Shown: one piece after another, positions 8,094-13,840 of the stretch | How the letters are laid out: each line of letters begins with the position of its first letter | Position numbering within the stretch: position 1 is the first letter of the stretch | Origin: a virus | Length of the DNA: 20,463 bases | IMG/VR virus record: IMGVR_UViG_3300046534_000306 | Span: 1-20,463 of that record | Reading direction: 5' to 3' (one strand) | The notes under the pieces: generated by a model | Database searches by the model: none | What the model was told of the DNA's origin: nothing | Seen by the model: only the letters and a program-made list of their open reading frames with translations | Position numbers and translations under genes: made by a program

Positions 8094-8094
8094 T
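8066..8094 (+). promoter_or_regulatory. Possible internal promoter before scaffold and coat genes
   Basis: A perfect TATAAT at 8089-8094 lies 17 bases after a weak TTTTAA (8066-8071). The -10 overlaps the MuF stop codon. The predicted start near 8101 would place the palindrome at 8102-8117 directly over the transcription start. It would give extra transcription of scaffold and coat, the most abundantly needed proteins. AT-rich sequence alone can produce such a box, so the call is moderate. Confidence 0.4.
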
Positions 8095-8101
8095 GTAAAT
8101 A

Positions 8102-8117
8102 CCCTATCAGTGATAGA
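8102..8117. promoter_or_regulatory. Palindromic operator-like site, near-identical to tet operator O2
   Basis: The sequence CCCTATCAGTGATAGA contains a perfect palindrome at 8104-8116 (arms of six bases around G8110). As I recall the 19-base tetO2 operator, the first and last two positions differ and the 16 between are the same. It sits just downstream of the TATAAT at 8089-8094, where a repressor would block initiation. A second small inverted repeat, GATT-CGT-AATC, follows at 8120-8130. No TetR-like gene is in the window, so the binder would be a host or distant phage protein, or there may be none. Confidence 0.35.
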
Positions 8118-8146
8118 TTGATTCGTAATCAAAACAGGATAATAAA

Positions 8147-8794
8147 ATGTCAGAAGAAAACCAGTTACCAGAAGAAAATGCAGCGCCAGTAACTTACACA
8201 GCAGAGCAGTATGATTTACTAGTGTCAGACAACGCAAAGATGAAGGGTCACATGGATACCTTACTTGGTGAGACAAAGACAGCTAAGGCACTAGCAAAGC
8301 AGCAGGCAGAAGACGCGACAAATTTAGCTAACGATAAAGCAAAGAGAGACGGCGATTTTGAGCAGCTTTATAATTCTTCTACTGAGCAGGCAAACGGCTA
8401 CAAGTCAGAGTTAGAAACCTTACGCGGGTCTATCTCGACAAGTAACACAAATCGTGAAGCCATGAGCATAGCAATGCAGTTGGCAGATGGCTTTAATGCA
8501 GAGTTGTTAAGTGAGAAAATTGCACAGCGGTTAAAGTACACCGACGAAGGCGTTAAAGTATTAGACGCAAACGGTCAATTAACAGTATCAACTGTTGAAG
8601 ACTTGAAGAAAGAATTTAGTAACAACGAGCGGTATGCTAGCTTGTTGAAAGGTAATCAGAGTTCTGGTGGTGGTGCCATCGGCGGAAAGAACAGCGGTGC
8701 TGCAGGTAAACTATTAACACGAGCCGAATTTGACGCAATGAACCCAGATAAAAGAATGGAATTCATTAAAGCAGATGGCAAACTAACAAATTAA
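8147..8794 (+). CDS. Capsid scaffolding protein
   Basis: A 215-residue acidic helical protein directly upstream of the coat gene, the standard place for the scaffold that shapes the procapsid. It has a disordered acidic start (MSEENQLPEENAAPVTYTAE), a long coiled coil at residues about 30-95 (LLGETKTAKALAKQQAEDA), a helical middle, a glycine-rich linker (GNQSSGGGAIGGKNSGAAG) at about 169-187, and a short C-terminal helix (LTRAEFDAMNPDKRMEFIKADGK) that in scaffolds often binds the coat. The AGGA site at 8136-8139 has a good seven-base spacer. No protease domain is visible. The call rests on position, composition and layout rather than a sequence signature. Confidence 0.82.
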   Translation: MSEENQLPEENAAPVTYTAEQYDLLVSDNAKMKGHMDTLLGETKTAKALAKQQAEDATNLANDKAKRDGDFEQLYNSSTEQANGYKSELETLRGSISTSNTNREAMSIAMQLADGFNAELLSEKIAQRLKYTDEGVKVLDANGQLTVSTVEDLKKEFSNNERYASLLKGNQSSGGGAIGGKNSGAAGKLLTRAEFDAMNPDKRMEFIKADGKLTN

Positions 8795-8812
8795 AATATA
8801 GGCAGCATCAAA

Positions 8813-9970
8813 ATGGCTAATACCCTTACAGACCTAACCCCCGATTTATATCAAGCAATGGATACAGTATCACGCGAACAAGTTGGTATGATACCCTCTG
8901 TAACTCTTGACTCAAGCATTGAACGAGTCGCAGTTGGTCAGGTGGTTCGCTCTTTCGTAACTCCAGCCGTAACAGCTTTTGACATTACCCCAGCGGTTAC
9001 AGCTCCAAACGATGGCGATCAAACCATTGGCAATGAGTCGATGACAATCACCAAATCGCGGGGCGTACCTGTACGTTATAACGGTGAAGAACAACGAGGA
9101 TTAAGTTCAGGCGCAGGTTATCGACCAATCTTACAAGACCAGTTTGCACAGGCAATGCGTACATTAGTTAACGAGATGGAGTCAGATTTAACCGCACTAC
9201 ATGCAACTACTTCACGCGCATATGGAACGGCGGGCACGACTCCTTTTGCATCTGACCTAAGTGACACAGCCCAGTTATACAAAATTCTATCTGATAACGG
9301 TGCGCCACTTACAGAGCGTAAGTTAGTTATTGACACCTCAGCAGGTGCTAAAATGCGAACGTTACTTCAGTTAACCAAGGCAAACGAAGCCGCATCAACT
9401 ACCCTTTTACGTCAAGGTATTTTACTTGATATACATGGAATGGAAATCCGCGAATCTGCGCAAATTGTAACAACTGGAACGGATGTTATTACTGGCGCGG
9501 TTACTGTAACTGGTACTAATGCAGTCGGCGCAACGTCAATCGGTGTTACTACTGCTGCTGGCGCTGCTGTTGCCGCTCTTGCTGGCGATATCATTACTAT
9601 TGCGGGTGACACTAACAAATACGTTATTGCAACCACTGTGACAATTGGTGCGGGCACTACTGGAACAATCGTTCTTGCTGCTCCAGGCTTGCGAATTGCC
9701 AAAGCAGCAACAGCGGTAATAAGTGGCGTTACCGCTGCTGCTCGTTCAATGGCCTTTAACAAGTCTGCAATCGCTATTGCTACTCGTGCCCCAGCTAGAC
9801 CTGAAGAGGGCGACATGGCTGATGATGTAATGATGATTACTGACCCTCGCTCAGGCATCTCGTTTGAAGTTGCTTTATACAAGCAATACCGTCAGGTACG
9901 TTATGAAATCTCAGCCGCTTGGGGTGTTAAAAACTTCAAGCCGGAACACTCAGCCATTTTATTAGGCTAG
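8813..9970 (+). CDS. Major capsid protein, P22-coat-like with inserted domain
   Basis: The 385-residue coat subunit of the HK97 fold that forms the icosahedral shell. The start (MANTLTDLTPDLYQAMDTVSREQVGMIP) and segments such as SMTITKSRGVPVRYNGEEQ, LTALHATTSRAYGTAGTTPF and LLDIHGMEIRESAQI are the hallmarks of the P22-type coat family, as is the C-terminal ITDPRSGISFEVALY and KPEHSAILLG. Residues about 219-308 are a low-complexity, Ala/Gly/Thr/Val-rich beta region (TGTDVITGAVTVTG, GDIITIAGDTNKYVI). It is placed where P22 coat carries its insertion domain, which stabilises the folding monomer. The ribosome binding site is weak, but the gene follows the scaffold by 18 bases. A terminator follows. 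Confidence 0.93.
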   Translation: MANTLTDLTPDLYQAMDTVSREQVGMIPSVTLDSSIERVAVGQVVRSFVTPAVTAFDITPAVTAPNDGDQTIGNESMTITKSRGVPVRYNGEEQRGLSSGAGYRPILQDQFAQAMRTLVNEMESDLTALHATTSRAYGTAGTTPFASDLSDTAQLYKILSDNGAPLTERKLVIDTSAGAKMRTLLQLTKANEAASTTLLRQGILLDIHGMEIRESAQIVTTGTDVITGAVTVTGTNAVGATSIGVTTAAGAAVAALAGDIITIAGDTNKYVIATTVTIGAGTTGTIVLAAPGLRIAKAATAVISGVTAAARSMAFNKSAIAIATRAPARPEEGDMADDVMMITDPRSGISFEVALYKQYRQVRYEISAAWGVKNFKPEHSAILLG

Positions 9971-9985
9971 GTTTACTGAATAAAG

Positions 9986-10009
9986 AAAGGGGCTTAACTG
10001 CCCCTTTTT
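9986..10009. terminator. Intrinsic terminator after the coat gene, probably bidirectional
   Basis: An eight-base stem AAAGGGGC (9986-9993) and GCCCCTTT (10000-10007) with a six-base loop is followed by a T-run. It stops the rightward coat transcript. The A-rich left flank gives a U-rich tail on the other strand, so it can also end the leftward cassette at 10015-10822, which converges here. Confidence 0.85.
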
Positions 10010-10014
10010 GTTAT

Positions 10015-10188
10015 CTATTTATCGTGATTCTGCCCAATTATAAGCGGCATCGTAAGAGGCGCAAGAAGTAACACAACAAAGGCAGGCAAAGAAAGACCTT
10101 CACCAACGCTAACTAAATTCTTACCAACTTCACCAAGTGCATAAATATAGCTAACCCATAAATACAATATAAATACATCACTCATCAT
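10015..10188 (-). CDS. Small two-helix membrane protein of the leftward cassette
   Basis: A 57-residue protein below usual gene-finder limits. It starts with an ATGA overlap to the 100-residue gene (10185-10188) and ends at TAG 10015-10017, just beside the terminator. It has two hydrophobic segments, residues about 4-20 (DVFILYLWVSYIYALGEV) and 33-52 (LSLPAFVVLLLAPLTMPLII), joined by a polar loop (GKNLVSVGEG): a helical hairpin with both ends on the same side. That shape is shared by small holins and by many phage envelope proteins. It is shorter than typical class II holins, and no endolysin gene is nearby, so I do not call it a holin. Confidence 0.6.
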   Translation of the reverse strand: MMSDVFILYLWVSYIYALGEVGKNLVSVGEGLSLPAFVVLLLAPLTMPLIIGQNHDK

Positions 10189-10487
10189 TTAGCTCTCCAA
10201 AAGCTTTCGCCCGTAGCCTTGCCCGTTATAGCACCACCATTGCCTCCAATTACGTCGCTAGGTACATTACTCCCAAGCCCTCCGCTGCCATTGTATGGAA
10301 CATTCTTTAAACTATACTTATGTAATTTAAGAGTGTAATTATTAGCCTGTATTAGCTCCGCTTTAATATCAAGCAGCACAATTAACCGCTTATTAATTTT
10401 AAAATACCAGCAAAATACTTCACGTAATAATAAAAACACACCGATTGATATTGTTATTGATAAAAATATTATTTGAGGGTTATTCAT
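10185..10487 (-). CDS. Small membrane-anchored protein with RExxCWYxKxN motif
   Basis: A 100-residue protein. I choose the ATG at 10487 because AGGAG lies eight bases before it. The longer in-frame form would add 30 residues read in another frame through the neighbour gene. Residues 5-21 form one membrane helix (QIIFLSITISIGVFLLL), followed at once by REVFCWYFKINKR (22-34), then a helical segment and a glycine-rich tail (YNGSGGLGSNVPSDVIGGNG). A similar R-E-x-x-C-W-Y-[FW]-K-x-N stretch after a membrane helix recurs, from memory, in small bacterial membrane proteins of unknown role. It is the third gene of a four-gene leftward operon. Function unknown. Confidence 0.65.
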   Translation of the reverse strand: MNNPQIIFLSITISIGVFLLLREVFCWYFKINKRLIVLLDIKAELIQANNYTLKLHKYSLKNVPYNGSGGLGSNVPSDVIGGNGGAITGKATGESFWRAK

Positions 10488-10670
10488 GTTATTTACTCCT
10501 TTATTTAATACAAGTGAACCAAAACAATGAGCGAGCATAAACACCGCCTTGATATGTGCACTCTTGATAACCAGCAAACATATTCCAAAACATAGGTGTA
10601 AGTATTGCCATCATAATAATTACAGCTAACCATTCAATTTTACTTTTACTCTTGCGCATGTTATTTACTC
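10485..10670 (-). repeat. Duplicated 14-base translation-start sequence
   Basis: GAGTAAATAACATG occurs twice on the minus strand, at 10498-10485 and 10670-10657, each time forming the ribosome binding site, spacer and start codon of a cassette gene. The flanks differ. Either the leader was copied when a gene was duplicated or inserted, or the same initiation strength was selected twice. Confidence 0.8.
10501..10659 (-). CDS. Very small single-helix membrane protein with two cysteines
   Basis: A 52-residue protein. The N-terminus is basic (MRKSKSKIEW), then one hydrophobic helix spans residues about 10-28 (WLAVIIMMAILTPMFWNMF), then a short outer part with Cys34 and Cys50 (YQECTYQGGVYARS). 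By the positive-inside rule the tail should face the periplasm, where the two cysteines could form a disulfide; this is inference. Its GGAG ribosome binding site lies inside the last codons of the HTH gene. Its start region is a 14-base exact copy of that of the next gene. It is probably an envelope-acting accessory protein. Confidence 0.6.
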   Translation of the reverse strand: MRKSKSKIEWLAVIIMMAILTPMFWNMFAGYQECTYQGGVYARSLFWFTCIK

Positions 10671-10822
10671 TCCAGTTCATTAATCTTACTTATAAGCCGC
10701 TTGTGCATTGCATGACTATTTTTTTCCCACCTGCGATAAGTCCTAAGCGATATTAGGCTAACATCGCAGAATTGAGACAATGTGTAGCCTTTGTTTTTAA
10801 TCATCTTTGTCAGTATGTTCAT
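10661..10822 (-). CDS. Small HTH (Cro/CI-like) transcription regulator
   Basis: A 53-residue DNA-binding protein, first gene of the leftward cassette. The helix-turn-helix is at residues about 13-34: a first helix TLSQFCDV, a turn, then a recognition helix ISLRTYRRWEK ending in the RxWE pattern typical of XRE/Cro-like proteins. A short C-terminal helix (MHKRLISKINELESK) could dimerise it. It is a minimal form, shorter than usual Cro proteins. A strong AGAGGGG site lies six bases before the ATG. The direct repeats at 10836-10848 and 10867-10879 upstream are its likely operators, giving autoregulation. Its stop is followed directly by the next start, so coupling is tight. Confidence 0.72.
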   Translation of the reverse strand: MNILTKMIKNKGYTLSQFCDVSLISLRTYRRWEKNSHAMHKRLISKINELESK

Positions 10823-10835
10823 TATAAACCCCTCT

Positions 10836-10879
10836 ATTTGTCATCATTGGCATTACTTTAATTCACATTTGGCATCATT
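10836..10879. promoter_or_regulatory. Direct-repeat operator candidates upstream of the HTH gene
   Basis: ATTTGTCATCATT (10836-10848) and ATTTGGCATCATT (10867-10879) match at 12 of 13 bases and are 31 bases apart, close to three helical turns, so two proteins would bind the same face. A partial third copy (ATTGGCATTAC) begins at 10846. They flank or overlap the predicted leftward promoter and lie just upstream of the regulator gene. Confidence 0.5.
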
Positions 10880-10883
10880 ACAA
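10855..10883 (-). promoter_or_regulatory. Predicted leftward promoter of the accessory cassette
   Basis: Read on the minus strand, TTGTAA (10883-10878) and TAAAGT (10860-10855) are separated by exactly 17 bases and match 4 of 6 positions of each sigma70 box. One operator-like repeat overlaps the spacer and -35, and the other lies at the predicted start site. The boxes are imperfect, so the call rests partly on this arrangement. Confidence 0.35.
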
Positions 10884-10909
10884 GCGGTTCTTTAATTTAA
10901 TTAAAATAG

Positions 10910-10918
10910 TGCTATAAT
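10910..10918 (+). promoter_or_regulatory. Extended -10 promoter restarting rightward transcription
   Basis: TGCTATAAT is a perfect -10 with the TGn extension, 26 bases before the ATG at 10945 and downstream of the coat-gene terminator. The -35 region (about TTTAAT, 10891-10896) is weak and AT-rich. It would drive the connector and tail genes that the leftward cassette separates from the head operon. Confidence 0.6.
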
Positions 10919-10944
10919 GAGTAATCAAATAGTGGGGGCTTAAA

Positions 10945-11094
10945 ATGCACTGCAATACAGTAAAAATCAAAGACTATCCAAGCGGTTATTTAACCATTAA
11001 CGAAAGTGATTATAATCCAGAAGTGCACACTCTTTTTGTTGAAGGTGAGCCAGAATTCAAGACTGTAAAGCCAGTTAAGAAAACCCGCAGATAA
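10945..11094 (+). CDS. Very small head-region protein (coat-downstream family)
   Basis: A 49-residue protein with a strong GGGGG ribosome binding site. The sequence VKIKDYPSGYLTINESDYNP and the following VHTLFVEG resemble the short conserved ORF found after the coat gene in many tailed phages; the role of that family is unknown to me. The C-terminus is basic (KTVKPVKKTRR). Its stop shares a base with the next start. In other phages the homologue follows the coat gene directly, so the leftward cassette appears to have been inserted between them. Confidence 0.65.
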   Translation: MHCNTVKIKDYPSGYLTINESDYNPEVHTLFVEGEPEFKTVKPVKKTRR

Positions 11095-11708
11095 TGACAA
11101 CTTATACAAACCCAGTGCCGGACAGTAGGACTATTGTACCTGGTGCATGGTCTGACCTACTTGACAAGCAACTATCAACACACAAAACAGATAATGCCGG
11201 AAAGGTATCGGTTAATGTATCTGACACAAACACAGTTGCACAGGCCGTATTAAGCGGGACAATGCACGCTGTAAACAATGAAATTACATTGCTTGCAGGT
11301 GATTCAGTAGGCTTTAAAATAAGGGCGGCTGGCGGTACATTTGTTAGGTTTGTTAATGCTGACGGGTTAACGATTAAATATGTTACTTCTTTTACTGGCC
11401 TTGTATTAGAATTAGGCGTATCAAAAAGCTTAAACCTTACAATTGATAATGGTTACAGGGCTTTTTATGATAAATACACAAACCTTGTTTTTACAGACCA
11501 CCAAATAATACTAAGCGGTCAAGCTCCAATGGCAACTGAAGTTTTTGCAGCAAACGAGGTTTATATTGTTGTTAAAAACAACACAGGCCAAACAGTTACA
11601 GATAACTTTAGTGCTGGGCTGCAATCGGTTGGAGAATTTACAACTCCATACGGATTAACAGCAACAACAGCATTAACAGCAACTACAGAGATGATCATTT
11701 ATGACTGA
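11094..11708 (+). CDS. Hypothetical structural protein downstream of the coat gene
   Basis: A 204-residue soluble protein, mostly beta (KVSVNVSDTNTVAQAVLSG; LAGDSVGFKIRAAGGTFVRF), with no Cys or Trp cluster. It starts in a TAATG overlap with the gene before and overlaps the next gene by eight bases. Its position between coat and connector suggests a decoration or head fibre protein, possibly working with the following gene. I do not recognise the family. Confidence 0.6.
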   Translation: MTTYTNPVPDSRTIVPGAWSDLLDKQLSTHKTDNAGKVSVNVSDTNTVAQAVLSGTMHAVNNEITLLAGDSVGFKIRAAGGTFVRFVNADGLTIKYVTSFTGLVLELGVSKSLNLTIDNGYRAFYDKYTNLVFTDHQIILSGQAPMATEVFAANEVYIVVKNNTGQTVTDNFSAGLQSVGEFTTPYGLTATTALTATTEMIIYD

Positions 11709-12090
11709 TACAGTACAGCTAGTACCTGATATATTATGGGGTGATGCAGTTATAGCAATCAACCATAACACAAACGTAGTTAACGCATCTTTGCTAACAA
11801 AGCTAACTGACGCAGACGTTAAGCTACAAAGCGAGGTAGCGGCTACTACTGGTGACGTAACTATCAACAAGCCAATGGGCAGAGTGTCATTTGTCACAGG
11901 CGGCACAACTCTGGTGGTTACTAATAGCTTGGTAACTGCTAACAGTAATGTATTTTGTGTTGTTCTGGCTGCTGACACTGCGACAATAAAAAACGTGGTT
12001 CCGGCGGCTGGTAGCTTTAATATATTATTGACAGCGGGTGCAAGTGCAGAGTTACAAGTGGCTTTCATGGTAGTCAACCCGTCAGTATGA
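11701..12090 (+). CDS. Likely trimeric fibre/decoration-type protein
   Basis: A 129-residue protein. Residues about 60-129 (GRVSFVTGGTTLVVTNSLVT, then FCVVLAADTATIKNVVPAAG and AELQVAFMVVNP) fit a pattern I know from phage fibre C-termini and small structural proteins: GxVxFxxGxTSxVVTNxLVTxxS...VxAAAGSFxI...NPS. That region forms a small beta domain in such proteins. The N-terminal part is short and helical-looking. It follows another probable structural gene with an eight-base overlap, so the pair may build a head or neck appendage. The call is from pattern memory and context. Confidence 0.55.
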   Translation: MTDTVQLVPDILWGDAVIAINHNTNVVNASLLTKLTDADVKLQSEVAATTGDVTINKPMGRVSFVTGGTTLVVTNSLVTANSNVFCVVLAADTATIKNVVPAAGSFNILLTAGASAELQVAFMVVNPSV

Positions 12091-12100
12091 GGAATTTAAA

Positions 12101-12901
12101 ATGTCACAAAATTTAGTAATAGCCAACAAAGATAATAAAGTTGTTTTTGTATTTGCGGGAATAGATTTGACCCTTGCAACTGATATATTGATTGAGTTTG
12201 GTGCCGAGTCTTACAGCAAGTTACTTAACCCGCTCATTGTCATCGTTGATAGTGCAACTGAGTTAAGTCTAAACCTATCTGCTACGGCCGAAGTCGGCAA
12301 GGTGTTTGCAACTGTCACATATAAAGATGCGGCCAGTGTTTACGGCACTGACATCACATCAAGACAGTTAGGCAATTCTGACAAAATAGTTGTGGCAATT
12401 GGAACGCAGCTAATCATTGAAGATGGTTCGATTGTGGCGAACGCTAATAGCTTTGTTACAGACTTAGAGTTGAAGGCATACGCCAGCATTAGAAATGCTA
12501 CTGTACCAGCAACGCAGCCAGACAGAGAGGCGCTTCTTATGCTGGCAATGGATTATTTAGTGAGCCGTGAACAAAGCATGAAAGGCACAAGAGTTAGCGA
12601 CCTTCAAGAGTTGCCCTATCCTCGCTTTAATGTTCGATACAATGGTTATTACATTACAGGTTCAGAGATACCTAAAGAGCTTAAAAATGCACAAAATGAG
12701 CTTGCTATACAAGCATACGTTTCTGACTTGTTAATCAGCAAAACTACTGACAATGTTCAGTCAATCAGCTTAGACGGCGTAATATCAAAATCATTTTTTA
12801 GCGGTGGCTCATACTCAACTATCCGCACTGATAAAGCTGATGCGTATCTTAATGTATTGATGAATAACAATGGCAGTAACAACCTAGTAACGAGGATGTA
12901 A
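12101..12901 (+). CDS. Head-tail connector (DnaT-like phage adaptor) with N-terminal beta domain
   Basis: A 266-residue protein of two parts. Residues 1-115 are a beta domain (NKVVFVFAGIDLTLATDILI; GKVFATVTYKDAASVYG). Residues about 120-266 (FVTDLELKAYASIRN, EALLMLAMDYLVSREQSMKG, LPYPRF, EIPKELKNAQNELAIQAYVS) match the DnaT-like connector domain found after coat genes, which acts as the adaptor on the portal; the name comes from a weak DnaT similarity, not a replication role. The beta domain is often a separate protein in related phages, as far as I recall, so a fusion is likely. GAGGAA precedes the ATG. Confidence 0.75.
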   Translation: MSQNLVIANKDNKVVFVFAGIDLTLATDILIEFGAESYSKLLNPLIVIVDSATELSLNLSATAEVGKVFATVTYKDAASVYGTDITSRQLGNSDKIVVAIGTQLIIEDGSIVANANSFVTDLELKAYASIRNATVPATQPDREALLMLAMDYLVSREQSMKGTRVSDLQELPYPRFNVRYNGYYITGSEIPKELKNAQNELAIQAYVSDLLISKTTDNVQSISLDGVISKSFFSGGSYSTIRTDKADAYLNVLMNNNGSNNLVTRM

Positions 12902-13272
12902 TGTCTAGCCTTGAATTAAGCCAGGACGTAAAAAATCTATTAGCCGAAGCTCAAAAGCTTGCAGGTTCAAGCGCTAGCGAAAAGATTTATGTAATTAAAG
13001 AAACCATTACAGGCGGTGGGCCTTTGGGCGGTGGCACTACGTCAAGCACAACAACGTTATTGCCTAATGCTAAATTCAAATCTTACAATGCAAAACTATT
13101 TGGAGATACAATTTTAGCGGGTGATAGAATGCTTGTATGTGACAACGCAACAGTCATTAATCAAGGTGAGACGATACAAGAAGGTGCAGCTAAATATATT
13201 GTTATCAACATAGATATCAAAGCCCCCACATCTGACGTGCTAGCTTACATACTACAGGTAAGGTTAAAGTAA
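12901..13272 (+). CDS. Head closure / stopper protein
   Basis: A 123-residue neck protein that seals the filled head before tail joining. The second half has the strand order of phage stopper proteins: FKSYNAKLFGDTILAGDRML, then TIQEGAAKYIVINIDIKAPT and VLAYILQVRLK, a small barrel. Residues 35-55 are a Gly/Thr-rich loop (TGGGPLGGGTTSSTTT) that would line the channel. It begins in a TAATG overlap with the connector gene and ends in one with the next gene. Confidence comes from strand pattern and neck-gene order. Confidence 0.72.
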   Translation: MSSLELSQDVKNLLAEAQKLAGSSASEKIYVIKETITGGGPLGGGTTSSTTTLLPNAKFKSYNAKLFGDTILAGDRMLVCDNATVINQGETIQEGAAKYIVINIDIKAPTSDVLAYILQVRLK

Positions 13273-13397
13273 TGAAGTCAGAACCAATAAAGACAGAAGT
13301 TGGAATTAAATCTTGGGCAAAACCTGTTGTTTGGTTGTTTGTTTTCTTAGGAATGTACCCGCCAAAATGGGTGTTTTATGGGTTTAAGGATAAGTAA
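13272..13397 (+). CDS. Very small membrane protein inside the neck operon
   Basis: A 41-residue protein, too short for ordinary gene finding. Start and stop both overlap the neighbours by one base (TAATG at each end). The sequence has a basic start, a single hydrophobic helix (residues about 14-30, SWAKPVVWLFVFLGMYP) and a short basic end (PPKWVFYGFKDK). Short hydrophobic ORFs at this spot occur in other siphoviruses, from memory, with no known role. It also supplies the AAGGA ribosome binding site of the next gene. Whether it is made or only holds translation coupling is unknown. Confidence 0.55.
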   Translation: MKSEPIKTEVGIKSWAKPVVWLFVFLGMYPPKWVFYGFKDK

Positions 13398-13840
13398 TGC
13401 CAATTAAAGGTATGGACAATGTTAAAAAGGCAATTGCTAAAACTAAGGCAGATTCTAACATTAGGCTTTACTCTATATTTTTTGATGGTGGCTCAGAAAT
13501 AATAAAAGAAACACCAGTTGATAAAGGTAGAACCAGGAATAGCTGGTTTGTAACACAAGGGCAGCCGTTTAGTATGGCATCAGGAAGGTCAGAAGATAAA
13601 AGCGGGTCAGGCTCCTTATCAAGCTTAAACACTATGCCTACGAATGTATTAAATAACAAAATTTACATTACCAATAACATGCCTAACATTATCCCGTTAG
13701 AGTTTGGCGGGTACCCAAACCCAAGCAGCGGCACTAAAACATCAGGCGGTTACAGTAAGCAGCTAATACCATTTAACACGCCTAAAGGCTGGGTTAGGTC
13801 TAACTTGATAAGGATGGCTAACAAGGTGCGATCACTATGA
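13397..13840 (+). CDS. Neck/tail-completion protein (HK97 gp10-like)
   Basis: A 147-residue protein. The core TPVDKGRTRNSWFV, a Ser/Gly-rich loop (SGRSEDKSGSGSLSSLNT), then IYITNNMPNIIPLEFGG and the final PKGWVRSNLIRMANK follow the pattern of the HK97 gp10 family: a TPVDTGxxRNSW motif, a YxxxLExG-type core and a closing helix. These act at the head-tail joint. The gene overlaps the next by four bases (ATGA, 13837-13840). Length and order suit the family. Confidence 0.82.
   Translation: MPIKGMDNVKKAIAKTKADSNIRLYSIFFDGGSEIIKETPVDKGRTRNSWFVTQGQPFSMASGRSEDKSGSGSLSSLNTMPTNVLNNKIYITNNMPNIIPLEFGGYPNPSSGTKTSGGYSKQLIPFNTPKGWVRSNLIRMANKVRSL

Noticed and set aside
9412-9882. Open frame of 156 aa on the minus strand within the coat gene
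   Set aside because: It mirrors the repetitive Ala/Gly/Thr/Val coding of the inserted domain, has no ribosome binding site context and overlaps a sure gene entirely.
10015-10188. Calling the 57-aa two-helix protein a holin
   Set aside because: The topology fits, but it is shorter than typical holins and no endolysin or spanin is next to it.
10488-10577. Longer version (130 aa) of the 100-aa cassette gene
   Set aside because: The extra 30 residues come from reading another frame through the 52-aa gene, and the shorter start at 10487 has an AGGAG site with correct spacing.
10819-10827. TATAAT overlapping the HTH start codon, as a leaderless promoter
   Set aside because: The -10 would contain the ATG itself and lies downstream of a good ribosome binding site, so it cannot serve this gene.
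11673-12077. Minus-strand open frame of 134 aa opposite the fibre-like gene
   Set aside because: Fully overlapped by plus-strand genes with ribosome binding sites and recognisable patterns; no promoter or neighbours on that strand.
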